A program made the translations under genes and the position numbers. The notes under the pieces were generated by a model. It ran no database searches and was not told the origin of the DNA. It saw nothing but the letters and a program-made list of their open reading frames with translations. From contig NZ_UQBH01000005.1 in the NCBI RefSeq assembly GCF_900539295.1, forward strand, positions 1-64,000: a stretch of DNA of 64,000 bases. Direction: 5' to 3'. Shown in pieces: positions 28,083 through 37,257 of this stretch. The DNA is from an uncultured Megasphaera sp. (GTDB lineage Bacteria > Bacillota > Negativicutes > Veillonellales > Megasphaeraceae). How positions within the stretch are numbered: the first letter of the stretch is position 1; each line of letters opens with the position of its first letter.

Positions 28083-28923
28083 AATCATGGCTCACATCGT
28101 CGCGGCGCAGGGCATATTCGACAGTCGCCTTTAAAAAGCCCAGTTTATTGCCGGCGTCATAGCTGGTCCCCGTAAAGGTATAGGCATAAACCCCTTCGCG
28201 GTCAGCCATGAGGCGCAGGGCATCGGTAAGCTGGATTTCTCCGTTCTTCCCGGGCTGGACGCGGCGCAGGATTTCAAAGATGTCCGGCGTCAGGATATAG
28301 CGGCCCAAGGCGGCCAAACGGCTCGGCGCTTCGTCGACAGGCGGTTTTTCAATCATGTCGATGAGCCTTACGATGCGTTCGTCATCGGTAGGCTGACCGT
28401 GGACGATACCGTAGCGCGATACCTGGTCGAGAGGCACTTCCTGGCAGCCCAGGAGAGTCGAGCCGACTTTGCTGAAGGCCTCGATCATCTGACGCAGTGC
28501 CGGCCGTTCCGGTTCGTAGACGATGTCGTCACCGAGAAGGACTGCAAAGGGTTCATTATCGATGAAAGACTCGGCACAGCGGATGGCGTCGCCAAGACCG
28601 CGCATATGCTTTTGCCGGATATAGTGGACGTTGATGCCGGAAATATCCTGCACCATACGCAGGAGCCTCGTCTTCCCCTGCTGGCGCAGTTGGAGTTCGA
28701 GGTCGATATTGGTATCGAAGTGATCTTCGATGGCCCGTTTTCCATGGCCGGTGATGATCAAAATTTCTTCGATGCCGCTCTGCATCGCTTCTTCGACGAT
28801 ATACTGGATGACCGGTTTATCGACGATAGGAATCATTTCCTTCGGAATAGCCTTGGTCACCGGCAAGAACCGTGTACCGTAACCGGCCGCCGGAATGACG
28901 GCTTTGCGAACTTTTTTCTGCAT
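28048..28923 (-). CDS. galU: UTP-glucose-1-phosphate uridylyltransferase
   Basis: The 291-aa enzyme has the GalU loop AVIPAAGYGTRFLPVTKAIPKEMIPI, the GRGKRAIEDHFD-like region (here HGKRAIEDHFD) and FAVLLGDDIV. It makes UDP-glucose for envelope polysaccharides. It starts 1 nt after the UDP-galactopyranose mutase stop codon with AAAGGAGAT upstream. This places UDP-sugar formation and galactofuranose supply in one operon. Confidence 0.93.
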   Translation of the reverse strand: MQKKVRKAVIPAAGYGTRFLPVTKAIPKEMIPIVDKPVIQYIVEEAMQSGIEEILIITGHGKRAIEDHFDTNIDLELQLRQQGKTRLLRMVQDISGINVHYIRQKHMRGLGDAIRCAESFIDNEPFAVLLGDDIVYEPERPALRQMIEAFSKVGSTLLGCQEVPLDQVSRYGIVHGQPTDDERIVRLIDMIEKPPVDEAPSRLAALGRYILTPDIFEILRRVQPGKNGEIQLTDALRLMADREGVYAYTFTGTSYDAGNKLGFLKATVEYALRRDDVSHDFKAYLNDLLKG

Positions 28924-28924
28924 A

Positions 28925-30019
28925 TTAAATCTCCTTTTCGGCGACAGTCAGGGCACGGGCGATGACGTCGTCCATATCGTAGTATTTATATTCTGCCAAC
29001 CGGCCGCCGAAGATGACGTTCTTTTCATGGCCGGCCAAAACGACGTATTGCTTGTACAGGGCCTGATTCCGTTCATCGTTGACCGGATAGTAAGCCTCTT
29101 CCCCGCGGTGCCATTCCGACGGATATTCCCGGGTGATATAGGTCACCGGCTGGGTTCCGAATTCAAAGTGCTTGTGCTCGATGACCCGCGTATAAGGCGT
29201 TTCCCGATCGGTATAATTCATGACGGCCACGCCCTGATAATTAGCCTTCTCAAGGCGTTCCGTTTCAAAGCGCAGGCCCCGGTATTCTAAAGCGCCTAAG
29301 CGGTAGCCGAAATATTCATCGATAGGACCGGTATAGACGACCTTGCGGGAAATATCGAGATAGGACGACCGCTCCTTATTGTAATCGATGCCGGTCCGCA
29401 CTTCGATTCCGTCTAAGAGGGCGTCGATGAGGCCGTTGTATCCGCCGCTGGGAATGCCCTGATAGCTGTCGTCAAAGTAATTGTTGTCAAAGGTATAGCG
29501 GACAGGCAGCCGTTTAATGATGAAGGCCGGAAGGTCCGTACAGCTCCGTCCCCACTGCTTTTCCGTATAGCCCTTGATGAGTTTCGTATAGATATCGGTG
29601 CCGATGAGGGAAATAGCCTGTTCCTCTAAATTCTTGGGCTCCGTAATATGCGCGCTTTGACGTTGTTCTTCAATCTTAGCCGCCGCCTCTTCCGGCGTGA
29701 TGACGCCCCACATCTTAGCAAAGGTATTCATATTAAAAGGCAGGTTATAGAGCTCGCCCTTAAAATTAGCAACCGGCGAATTGACGTAATGATTAAACTC
29801 TGCGAACTGATTAACGTAGTTCCAGACTTTTTTATTGGACGTGTGAAAGATATGGGCTCCGTAGCGATGGATGCGGATGCCCTCTTTTTCTTCGCAGTAG
29901 ACGTTGCCGCCGACGTGCTGCCGCCGTTCAAGGACCAGGCACTTGCGCCCGGCTTTTTTCATCTCATGGGCAAAGACGACGCCAAAGAGGCCGCTGCCGA
30001 CGATGACATAATCATACAT
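28925..30019 (-). CDS. glf: UDP-galactopyranose mutase
   Basis: A 364-aa FAD enzyme starting MYDYVIVGSGLFGVVFAHEMKKAG (dinucleotide-binding loop). It has ERRQHVGGN, RYGAHIFHTSNKKVWNYVN and the C-terminal PVND-x-RN motif (YYPVNDERNQALY). It interconverts UDP-galactopyranose and UDP-galactofuranose, the donor for galactofuranose in LPS O-antigen or capsule. galU follows directly. No glycosyltransferase lies beside it, so the polymer is unknown. Confidence 0.94.
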   Translation of the reverse strand: MYDYVIVGSGLFGVVFAHEMKKAGRKCLVLERRQHVGGNVYCEEKEGIRIHRYGAHIFHTSNKKVWNYVNQFAEFNHYVNSPVANFKGELYNLPFNMNTFAKMWGVITPEEAAAKIEEQRQSAHITEPKNLEEQAISLIGTDIYTKLIKGYTEKQWGRSCTDLPAFIIKRLPVRYTFDNNYFDDSYQGIPSGGYNGLIDALLDGIEVRTGIDYNKERSSYLDISRKVVYTGPIDEYFGYRLGALEYRGLRFETERLEKANYQGVAVMNYTDRETPYTRVIEHKHFEFGTQPVTYITREYPSEWHRGEEAYYPVNDERNQALYKQYVVLAGHEKNVIFGGRLAEYKYYDMDDVIARALTVAEKEI

Positions 30020-30140
30020 TGCAAAACACCACCTGATAGAAAGTTTTACAGCCTTCCTGCACTGCCTTTATGATAAAAAGGTAACTCAACAAAAATTCGT
30101 AACGTCCCCACTGCCTACAGGGCCTGCCAAAAGCAGACTG

Positions 30141-31127
30141 TTAAGGCAAAACGGACGGAATGCCGTACATCGGTTCTGCCTTTAAAACGGCGCGGCGGAC
30201 GGCCTGTTCGACGGCGTAGGCCGCAAGGGTCCCGGTCAGGCTGATTTCAGCCGAAACCGTACCGATACTGGCTGCATAAAGAGAGTCTCCGTCAGCCGTC
30301 GTATTGACTGGGCGAATGGTGCGAACCATGCCGTTGCTGCCAAGGGCGGCTATTTTTTTCAGCTGGGCTTTGTCAAAGCGGCCGTTGGTCACGATAGCCC
30401 CGATGGTCGTATTGGTCGTCGTCCCAACAGCCCGCTGGGAAAAGAGCGTCGGCGTCCGGCCTGCTTCTTCCAGCATGACCCGCCTCGTATCGGCAAATCC
30501 TTTTCCGTCGCGGCTTCTCATCCCCGAGAGGATGTCTCCCGATTCACCGAGGACGTCGCCGACGGCATTGACGACGACGATGGCGCAGACCTTGAGGTCG
30601 CCGACGGCCACGGCATAGGCACCGACGCCGGATTTCATCATATAATCGGGGCCGCAGAGCTTACCGACCGTGGCTCCCGTCCCGGCACCATAGCAACCCT
30701 CGCGGAAGTCTCCCTTGAAAGCCGCATCACAGGCCGCATAGCCCATGGCCGCATCGGGGCGGACATCGTCGCCGCAGCCGAGATCAAAGATACACGAGGC
30801 GACGACTAAGGGAACTTTGGCAATCCGCGTTTCAAAGCCGATGCCCTGTTCTTCCAGATAGGTCATGACCCCCGTCGCTGCATTGAGGCCAAAGGCACTG
30901 CCGCCGCTGAGGAGGATGGCATGGATGCCCGATGCTGCCGCCATGGGATTTAACAGCTCCGACTCCCGACTGGCCGGCCCGCCGCCGCGGACGTCGACAG
31001 CACAAGGTGCGCTTTCAGGGAAGACAAGGACCGTACAACCGGTGCCGCCCTTTCGGTCTTCGGCACTTCCCAGGCGGAACGTTTCTTTCGACAACAATTC
31101 CTGAATATCGATTTCTCTCATGGTCAT
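30141..31127 (-). CDS. P1-family peptidase (DmpA/S58-like, self-processing)
   Basis: The 328-aa protein belongs to the DmpA/ornithine-acetyltransferase-like fold: HAILLSGGSAFGLNAATGVM near residue 80 and GTTTNTTIGAIVTNGRF near 245. The Thr in NTTIG is where family members cleave themselves to expose an N-terminal nucleophile. Substrates of such aminopeptidases are N-terminal or beta-amino acid peptides; this one is unknown. It follows dcd by 7 nt and is the last gene of a three-gene transcript. Confidence 0.82.
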   Translation of the reverse strand: MTMREIDIQELLSKETFRLGSAEDRKGGTGCTVLVFPESAPCAVDVRGGGPASRESELLNPMAAASGIHAILLSGGSAFGLNAATGVMTYLEEQGIGFETRIAKVPLVVASCIFDLGCGDDVRPDAAMGYAACDAAFKGDFREGCYGAGTGATVGKLCGPDYMMKSGVGAYAVAVGDLKVCAIVVVNAVGDVLGESGDILSGMRSRDGKGFADTRRVMLEEAGRTPTLFSQRAVGTTTNTTIGAIVTNGRFDKAQLKKIAALGSNGMVRTIRPVNTTADGDSLYAASIGTVSAEISLTGTLAAYAVEQAVRRAVLKAEPMYGIPSVLP

Positions 31128-31134
31128 ACCACTC

Positions 31135-31674
31135 CTATTTCTTCAGCTTTTCAAAATCTTTCCAAAGCATGCTCGGCTGGATGCCCGTATTGTTCTGATA
31201 CTTTCCGTGCGTATACCGGTCGTATTCACCGTCGATATCATGGTAGTAAATCTGGCAGATTTCGACATTGGGATAAATACGGATCGGCTGGACGCAAAAG
31301 ATTTCCAGCGTCCAGTAACCGGCAAAGCCGACGTCGCCAAACCCGGCTGTAACGTGGATGAAGACGCCCAGGCGCCCGACAGACGACCGGCCTTCCAGCA
31401 TAGGGATGTAGCCGTCGGTCCGGGTGTATTCATTGGTTCGCCCCAAATAGAGTGTATTTGGCTGGAGGACATAGCCCGACTCGGGGATCTCGATGGTCGA
31501 CGCCGGATTGGGCTTTGCCATGTCCAGTTCGGCATGGTCATATACCATCAATTCGTTGTGAAGGGATAAATTATAACTATTGGGATTGACCCGTTCCGGA
31601 TGAAAGGGTTCAATAATAATTTCTTTACCTAAATGTTTGACAATTTCCTTGCCTGATAAAATCATAAGGGCCAC
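31135..31674 (-). CDS. dcd: dCTP deaminase
   Basis: The 179-aa Dcd/DUT-superfamily protein has NPNSYNLSLHNEL, the active-site region EGRSSVGRLGVFIHVTAGFGDVGFAGYWTLE (catalytic Glu and Ser/Arg) and a C-terminal tail. It makes dUTP from dCTP, or dUMP directly in bifunctional forms; the sequence alone does not decide which. Start is GTG 31674, or ATG three codons later; a weak AGAGAAAG site is compatible with either. Located between the TPR/cold-shock protein gene and the P1 peptidase gene. Confidence 0.9.
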   Translation of the reverse strand: MALMILSGKEIVKHLGKEIIIEPFHPERVNPNSYNLSLHNELMVYDHAELDMAKPNPASTIEIPESGYVLQPNTLYLGRTNEYTRTDGYIPMLEGRSSVGRLGVFIHVTAGFGDVGFAGYWTLEIFCVQPIRIYPNVEICQIYYHDIDGEYDRYTHGKYQNNTGIQPSMLWKDFEKLKK

Positions 31675-31692
31675 TCGCTTTCTCTGGTAATT

Positions 31693-32982
31693 TCATTTCT
31701 TATGATATAGCAAAACAGGCTCGATGTCCACGGCGCGGCGAGCCGGTTTCTTCTTATTTATATCGAAAGCGTCTTCAACATAAAAAGTAACCTTCTCCCC
31801 TTCTTCCGCTCGGACGCGGTACAGCGATGCCGTACGGAAATAGTACTGACTGCCGCCGTATTCCCGAATGAAGCCGGCTTTCCCGCCGGGAAGGATTTTA
31901 TCGATCGTTCCCGTATGCCGTTCTTCACCGGCATGTTTTTCAGCCATCCAAAAAGGCTGCAGCTCTTGGAGCAGCTCCTTTCGGCCAAGAGGCGGAAAAT
32001 CATAGCTGTCGACTTTCTCGATGAGTTGAGGCGGAATCTTCCAATTTTGCTCAGTCCGGATGAGTTTTGCCAAAAGGTAATGATAATACGCCTCTTTCGC
32101 ATAACTTCCCATGTTTTCCAAAGCCGATGCAAATTGAGTCATAAAATTGACCTTAGCCCGAAGCTCGCCCGTCGCTGCCATGGCCGCCGCCCCACAGCGC
32201 CGCATAGCCGTGCTGTCTCCCTTTGCCTGAGCCGCAAAGAAGAGGCCGCGGTAAACGATCCAGTGCTGCTTGTATTTCAACAACTCCTCAAAGCGCTGCC
32301 GTGCGTCCTCAATCTGCCCTTGACGAAGCTGACAAAGACCGATGCGGTAAGAAAACCAAATGTCATTGTCGTGGTGAAGTTCGGGAAAGATACCCAGTGC
32401 CTGCCGGCAGAGGGTAATGCATTCATCGTACTTTTCTTCCTTGACCAAGACGCGGCTCATCAGCGCATACCAGCGTTCCCGGTCAGAGGCGATGACTTGA
32501 TCCCTGCCGCGAAGATTGACCTTTTTTTCCTCATCGGACAAGAGGTCCGGATCGAGGCGGCGCAAATAATCGCCGGTCATATTTGCCACGGAAGGCGGCT
32601 TGGTCTTTAAGACGTCGACCATCCGCCATACAGCCAGGACGTACGGCGTATACGGTCCTTGCTGGCTGTACTTTAAAATGGCGTCGACAGCCCGGCGAAA
32701 ATCTTCGAAGGTATGGAGTCGTTCGTCAAATTTTTGAATATATAAGTAGTAAAGGCACCAGCAGTAGATGCCGTGAAGATTGGTAAAATCCGGAAAGGCA
32801 ATGATGCCGGCCCGGGCAATTTCCCTCCCCTTGGCATAGTTTTTAACCTTGCGCAGGGCATAAGCATAGTAGTAATAATCCCAGTTCGTCCAGGAACCGT
32901 CAGGCGCTGCCTTGTCGTACATAGCCAGGACGTCGTTGTATCGACCTTCCTGACAAGCCTCGCGGGCTGCAAAAGAATCCAT
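31693..32982 (-). CDS. TPR-like protein with a C-terminal cold-shock-type domain
   Basis: Residues 1 to about 340 of 429 are helical repeats rich in Tyr, Ala and Leu (YYYAYALRKVKNYAKGREIA, CRQALGIFPELHHDNDIWF), typical of tetratricopeptide-like solenoids. Residues 356-424 form a five-strand module resembling a cold-shock/S1-like OB fold: GTIDKI...GGKAGFIREY...YYFRTASL...GEKVTFYVEDA. That suggests a scaffold that binds nucleic acid through the C-terminus. No enzyme motif is visible. The gene has its own extended -10 promoter and AGGAGG site, and is followed closely by dcd. I do not recognise a named family. Confidence 0.7.
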   Translation of the reverse strand: MDSFAAREACQEGRYNDVLAMYDKAAPDGSWTNWDYYYYAYALRKVKNYAKGREIARAGIIAFPDFTNLHGIYCWCLYYLYIQKFDERLHTFEDFRRAVDAILKYSQQGPYTPYVLAVWRMVDVLKTKPPSVANMTGDYLRRLDPDLLSDEEKKVNLRGRDQVIASDRERWYALMSRVLVKEEKYDECITLCRQALGIFPELHHDNDIWFSYRIGLCQLRQGQIEDARQRFEELLKYKQHWIVYRGLFFAAQAKGDSTAMRRCGAAAMAATGELRAKVNFMTQFASALENMGSYAKEAYYHYLLAKLIRTEQNWKIPPQLIEKVDSYDFPPLGRKELLQELQPFWMAEKHAGEERHTGTIDKILPGGKAGFIREYGGSQYYFRTASLYRVRAEEGEKVTFYVEDAFDINKKKPARRAVDIEPVLLYHKK

Positions 32983-33026
32983 AGAAAAACCTCCTACCCG
33001 TTTATCACAAAGCGTTCATTGTGCCT

Positions 33027-33035
33027 ATTATAACA
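33027..33035 (-). promoter_or_regulatory. Extended -10 promoter of the TPR/cold-shock-dcd-peptidase operon
   Basis: TGTTATAAT on the minus strand, 45 nt upstream of the start codon: a consensus extended -10 element. The -35 is poor, as often seen with extended -10 promoters. Confidence 0.6.
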
Positions 33036-33077
33036 TATGTTTCTTCTCTTTTAGGAATTATGAGAAACATCTCAAGA

Positions 33078-33124
33078 AGAAAAAAGAGCTTTTCCACGAT
33101 AAGACATCATGGAAAAGCTCTTTT
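33078..33124. terminator. Terminator of etfBA
   Basis: 15-bp arms AAAAGAGCTTTTCCA (33082-33096) and its exact complement (33110-33124) with a 13-nt loop. On the minus strand a T-rich tract follows, ending the etfBA message 43 nt past etfA. Confidence 0.9.
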
Positions 33125-33166
33125 ACAACCTCCTATGACCTGAACGCAAGGCTCATAGCAAGGGTT

Positions 33167-34168
33167 TTATCCTTTAATTTTGGCGATTTGTTTTTCCAAT
33201 TCCGGCATAACTTCAAAGAGATCGCCAACGATGCCGTAGTGAGCAAATTCGAAAATCGGAGCATCGGGATCTTTATTGACAGCAATGATCAATTCAGCAT
33301 CCTGAATACCCAATTTATGCTGGATGGCACCGGAAATACCCATGGCGATGTAGATCTTCGGTGCAATTTTCTTGCCCGTAATCCCAATCTGTAAGTCATG
33401 GGGTGCCCATTCGTTATCGACGAGAGGCTTGGAAACGCCGAAGGCTGCACCGATGCGCTGAGCAAATTCCTGAACGGCTTTCATGCCTTCTTCGTTCTGA
33501 ACGCCGCGGCCGGCGCCGACGACGATTTCAGCCGATTCAATGGAAAGGCTTTCGGCTGCGTTTTCGACAGCTTCAAAGCTCGTTACTTTGACCGTCGGAG
33601 CATCGCCGCTGAAATCGACCTTTTCTTTGATGACTTCACCCGTGCGGGAAGAATCAGCCGGTACACCGTGGAAAATCTTGTCGCTGACCGTACCGAGCTG
33701 CGGGCGGGTCGTCGTCTGGATCTTGACCAAGAGTTTGCCCGTGAAGGCCGGACGAATCCAAGTAAGCGTATCGTCATCGCCTTCGTGGAGAACGTCGATG
33801 CAATCGGCAACGAGGCCGACTTTCAATTCAGCCGACAGGCGGCCGCCGAGGTCACGGCCGTCCGGAGAACCGCCGATGAGGATGACACTCGGTGCGTATT
33901 TTCCGACCAAAGCCGCAATGGCTTTCGTATACAATACCGAGTCATACTTTTCAAGAATCGGATCTTCTACGGCGACGACAGCGTCTGCACCGTAGGAAAT
34001 CGCTTCGTCAGCCGCTTTGCTCGTATCGGCTCCAACGACATAAGCGACGACCTGTTCACCCTTCTTGTCGGCCAACTGACGAGCCTTGCCCAATAATTCA
34101 ATGCTCAGCGAGCTCAAGGCACTGCCGGCAATTTCAATATATACGCTGATGTTATTTTTCAATTCCAT
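33167..34168 (-). CDS. etfA: Electron transfer flavoprotein alpha subunit
   Basis: 333 aa. The C-terminal FAD domain has the EtfA signature: VVGAGRGVQNEEG, DNEWAPHDLQIGITGKKIAPKIYIAMGISGAIQHKLG, and NKDPDAPIFEFAHYGIVGD. The N-terminal half is the ETF alpha/beta domain. It partners EtfB to pass electrons between dehydrogenases such as acyl-CoA or lactate dehydrogenase and other carriers. In anaerobes of this type the complex can bifurcate electrons, but no acyl-CoA dehydrogenase gene is adjacent. It starts 15 nt after etfB with AAGGAGGG upstream. Confidence 0.95.
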   Translation of the reverse strand: MELKNNISVYIEIAGSALSSLSIELLGKARQLADKKGEQVVAYVVGADTSKAADEAISYGADAVVAVEDPILEKYDSVLYTKAIAALVGKYAPSVILIGGSPDGRDLGGRLSAELKVGLVADCIDVLHEGDDDTLTWIRPAFTGKLLVKIQTTTRPQLGTVSDKIFHGVPADSSRTGEVIKEKVDFSGDAPTVKVTSFEAVENAAESLSIESAEIVVGAGRGVQNEEGMKAVQEFAQRIGAAFGVSKPLVDNEWAPHDLQIGITGKKIAPKIYIAMGISGAIQHKLGIQDAELIIAVNKDPDAPIFEFAHYGIVGDLFEVMPELEKQIAKIKG

Positions 34169-34183
34169 AGTTCAGAGCCCTCC

Positions 34184-34966
34184 TTACAGTAAGTTCTTGG
34201 CAGTCAGATCTTTAACGAGATTAGCCGCAAGGTCCGCCGGTGTAGCACCTTCGATCATGATACCGACGGGGTTCGGTTCCGGTGCGAACATTTCCGTAAC
34301 TTTCGTAGCCGAACCGGACTTGCCAACACTTGCTGCATCGAGGCCCAAATCTTCGATACGCCATACGTCGAAGACAGCCTTTTTGGCAGCCATTTTACCG
34401 CGAATTTTCGGGGAACGCGGCGTATTGCTCTTGTCCGTAACCGAAACGACGGCCGGGACCTGAGCCTGAACCGTTTCCACACCGCCGTGGTTAGCACGAG
34501 TTGCCGTAATCGTCGTGCCTTCGACACTGACCGAATCAGCATAGGAAACGAGAGCGATATTCAAATACTGAGCAACAGCCGGAGGAATCTGACCCGTATC
34601 ACCATCGGTTGAGCGCTTGCCCGTAAATACCAAGTCGACGTCGCCGATTTTTTCAATAGCCTTCGACAAAATCAGGCCCGTTGCCAACGTATCGGACCCT
34701 GCCATGCGTTCATCGGATACGAGAACGCCTCTATCAGCACCGACTGCGATGCCGTCACGCATGACTTCCGCGGCTTGAGCCGTGCCCATGGTGATAAGGG
34801 TAATCGTGCCGCCCACTGCGTCTTTGACAGCGACAGCCGCTTCAATGGCATGTTTGTCAACAGGGTTAAGCATCGACGGAGCGCCGACACGGACCAGGTT
34901 ATTATCTTGTGCAATTTCGATTTCGGAAACTGCCGGAACTTGCTTTACTAAAACTACAATATTCAT
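34184..34966 (-). CDS. etfB: Electron transfer flavoprotein beta subunit
   Basis: 260 aa from MNIVVLVKQVPAVSEIEI, the standard EtfB start, with AAGGAGG 7 nt upstream; a 15-codon longer frame is not supported. It contains TGKRSTDGDTGQIPP, the EtfB signature VEGTTITATRANHGGVETVQAQVPAVV, and the C-terminal arm. It binds AMP or a second FAD (as known for bifurcating or Megasphaera-type ETFs). It is first gene of the etfBA operon, behind a near-consensus promoter. Confidence 0.95.
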   Translation of the reverse strand: MNIVVLVKQVPAVSEIEIAQDNNLVRVGAPSMLNPVDKHAIEAAVAVKDAVGGTITLITMGTAQAAEVMRDGIAVGADRGVLVSDERMAGSDTLATGLILSKAIEKIGDVDLVFTGKRSTDGDTGQIPPAVAQYLNIALVSYADSVSVEGTTITATRANHGGVETVQAQVPAVVSVTDKSNTPRSPKIRGKMAAKKAVFDVWRIEDLGLDAASVGKSGSATKVTEMFAPEPNPVGIMIEGATPADLAANLVKDLTAKNLL

Positions 34967-35034
34967 AGAAGAACCTCCTTTATAAGGACTGTAAGAATAG
35001 TGCATTCGCATATTGCGACTCTCTTATGTCCACT

Positions 35035-35063
35035 ATTATACTCTATAATTAAAAATTTATCAA
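35035..35063 (-). promoter_or_regulatory. etfBA promoter
   Basis: TTGATA (35058-35063) and TATAAT (35035-35040) on the minus strand with an exact 17-nt spacer, 69 nt upstream of the etfB start codon. Confidence 0.8.
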
Positions 35064-35088
35064 TTAAGAATTGTTTTTAATTATATAA

Positions 35089-35103
35089 TTTTTACAGTAA
35101 AAA
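35089..35103. promoter_or_regulatory. Palindromic operator candidate between etfBA and the OPT transporter
   Basis: TTTTTACAGTAAAAA is a perfect 15-bp palindrome around one base. It is located 25 nt upstream of the etf -35 and 16 nt upstream of the transporter -35, so one protein could control both. A smaller palindrome, CAATT-AAG-AATTG, sits at 35061-35073. Confidence 0.4.
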
Positions 35104-35119
35104 TCTCGTAAAGCCATCG

Positions 35120-35148
35120 TTGACAGACAGGCACTGTTCTTCTAAAAT
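35120..35148 (+). promoter_or_regulatory. Promoter of the OPT transporter gene
   Basis: TTGACA (35120-35125) and TAAAAT (35143-35148) with a 17-nt spacer on the plus strand, 69 nt before the ATG. Confidence 0.8.
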
Positions 35149-35217
35149 TAAAGAGTCTACAATGGGTTAATCGTTTGATTTTCCAATGAAACTTTATACT
35201 TTTAGGAGGTTTTTATT

Positions 35218-37149
35218 ATGTCAGAACCAAACTCCGAACAACCGCGCTATGCCCCGCCTATGGCACCGGACAAAAGCTATGTTGAAATCAACGCCTACGT
35301 CGTCGGCTGGGGCCTGTTCTTTGCAGCCTTATTCGCCTTAGCCGTCGGCTACCTGTGTCTAAAAATCGGCCAGACCGTCGACGCCTTTGCGCCGGTATCG
35401 GTCCTAGCCATGGGCATGGCCGTCCTCTTCAAACGGAAAAACGCCTTCCCGGAAACGGTCCACATCCAGGCCATCGCCAGCGCCGGCACCAATATCATCG
35501 GCGGCGTCATGTTCATCCTGCCGGCCCTCTTCATCCTGCAGCTCGACAGCCAACTGTCTTTTGCCGAAATGGTCATCCCCATCATCCTCGGCGGCGTCCT
35601 CGGCGTCCTCTTGGCCTCGACCTTCCGCCGCTACTTCTGCGAAGAAATGGATGCGGCCTACCCCTTCCCGTCGGGCCGGGCTGCTGCAGAAGTCCTGAGC
35701 TGCAACGAAGGATCTAAAGCCAAAGTCATGGTCTTCAGCGGTCTCCTGGCCATGGCCTACGACTTCGTCCTCAACACCCTCGGCTGGTGGCAGGAAGTCC
35801 TGTCGACCATGACCTTTTCCTGGGGCCAGACCATTGCCGATAAATACAAACTAGCTTTCAGCCTCGACAACGATGCAGCCCTTCTCGGTATCGGCTACTT
35901 CACGGGCCTTCGCTATGCGGCTATCATCGCAGCCGGTTCCTTCTTCTCGTGGTTCGTCTGCATCCCCGTCGTCTATTACCTCGGCGGTGATCACGTCATG
36001 ACCATCGGCGGCCAGTCGGTCCTCTTGGCCAATGCCTCCATCGACGACGTCTTCTCCCAGTACGTCCGTCATATCGGCATCGGCATGCTGGCCATGGCCG
36101 GCATCATCGGCCTGGTATCCATGTCGGGCGTCGTCGGCCGAGTCATGAAAAGAGCCGCTACAGACATGTTCTCGTCGAACGGTCCTTCGGCAACGGATCT
36201 CCTCCGTACCCAGCAGGATATGCCCATGAGCCAGATCGTCACCGGGACCCTGGCCATGGACGCCTTATTCATCCTCTTCTTCCATGTCACCTGCTCCCAG
36301 AGCATTACCCAGACCCTCTTGGCCGGTGCCATCATCATTATCTTCTCCTTCATGCTGTCCGTCGTCGGCATCAGTTCCATCGCCTTTACAGGGAATGAAC
36401 CGGTCTCGGGCATGACCATCTTCATGATCATCGTATCGGCCGTCCTCATGGGCAACGCCGGCATGAGCGGCAGCTCCGGCATCATCGCCATCCTGATCAT
36501 GGCGGCCTTCCTCTGCGCCACCTTAGCCGTTGCCGGCAACTTCATGTCGGAATTGAAAGTTGCCTACCTCACGGGTGCTACGCCGAAGAAGATGCAGCAG
36601 TGGCAGATCGTATCTATCATCGTAACCAGCTTCGTTTCCGTCGGCGTCATCTTCCTCTTGAACCACGCTTACGGCTACACCGGCCCCGGCGCTTTGGCAG
36701 CTCCCCAGGCTAACGCCATGGCAGCCATCGTCAAACCGATGATGGACGGCGGTGCCGCTCCCTGGCCGCTCTACATGGCCGGTGCCTTCTTCGCCTTTAT
36801 CCTGTGGATGATGAAAGTTCCGCCTTTGGCGTTTGCCCTCGGCGCGTACCTTCCTATGGAAATCAACACGCCGGTCCTCATCGGCGGCTTAGTCTCGTAC
36901 TTCGTCTCGCACAGCAGCAAAGACGAAGCCCTCAACGAGCTTCGCCTCAGTGAAGGCAGCACCATCGCCTCGGGCTTCGTTGCCGGCGGTGCCATCGGCA
37001 GCCTCATCAGCGCCGTCCTCCACATCGGCGGTATCGACTGGTTCCTCAAAGATTGGGTCACGACGCCGGGCGCAACCTATCTCGGCATCATCGCCTACCT
37101 GGCCCTCTGTGCCGTCATCTACTGCGTCGCCTGCCGCATCAAGGAATAA
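35218..37149 (+). CDS. OPT-family oligopeptide transporter
   Basis: The 643-aa polytopic membrane protein has about 15-16 predicted transmembrane helices. It carries the prokaryotic OPT features: a long N-terminal half with ETVHIQAIASAGTNIIGG, the conserved YPFPSGRAAAEVL motif near residue 150, and a C-terminal GAYLPMEINTPVLIGG motif. It likely imports peptides by cation symport. It has AGGAGG 8 nt before the ATG and a near-consensus promoter. It is monocistronic, ending in a strong hairpin, and diverges from etfBA. Confidence 0.9.
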   Translation: MSEPNSEQPRYAPPMAPDKSYVEINAYVVGWGLFFAALFALAVGYLCLKIGQTVDAFAPVSVLAMGMAVLFKRKNAFPETVHIQAIASAGTNIIGGVMFILPALFILQLDSQLSFAEMVIPIILGGVLGVLLASTFRRYFCEEMDAAYPFPSGRAAAEVLSCNEGSKAKVMVFSGLLAMAYDFVLNTLGWWQEVLSTMTFSWGQTIADKYKLAFSLDNDAALLGIGYFTGLRYAAIIAAGSFFSWFVCIPVVYYLGGDHVMTIGGQSVLLANASIDDVFSQYVRHIGIGMLAMAGIIGLVSMSGVVGRVMKRAATDMFSSNGPSATDLLRTQQDMPMSQIVTGTLAMDALFILFFHVTCSQSITQTLLAGAIIIIFSFMLSVVGISSIAFTGNEPVSGMTIFMIIVSAVLMGNAGMSGSSGIIAILIMAAFLCATLAVAGNFMSELKVAYLTGATPKKMQQWQIVSIIVTSFVSVGVIFLLNHAYGYTGPGALAAPQANAMAAIVKPMMDGGAAPWPLYMAGAFFAFILWMMKVPPLAFALGAYLPMEINTPVLIGGLVSYFVSHSSKDEALNELRLSEGSTIASGFVAGGAIGSLISAVLHIGGIDWFLKDWVTTPGATYLGIIAYLALCAVIYCVACRIKE

Positions 37150-37165
37150 GCATAGCCTTAACTTA

Positions 37166-37227
37166 AAATAGGAAAGGACTTCCTCGACCAGACCTGACAA
37201 GCTGACTAAGGAAGTCCTTTTCTATTT
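37166..37227 (+). terminator. Long hairpin after the OPT gene
   Basis: 19-bp arms (37166-37184 and 37209-37227) with a single G-T wobble, loop 24 nt, the right arm ending in a T-rich stretch. It is likely the main 3' end of the transporter mRNA. Confidence 0.8.
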
Positions 37228-37257
37228 CGCTAACATTTGATATCCTATAGTTGATAG

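Noticed and set aside
30085..30140. Terminator after the P1 peptidase gene
   Set aside because: CTGC/GCAG-type pairing is possible, but the stem is short and the T-run comes too far downstream to call it.
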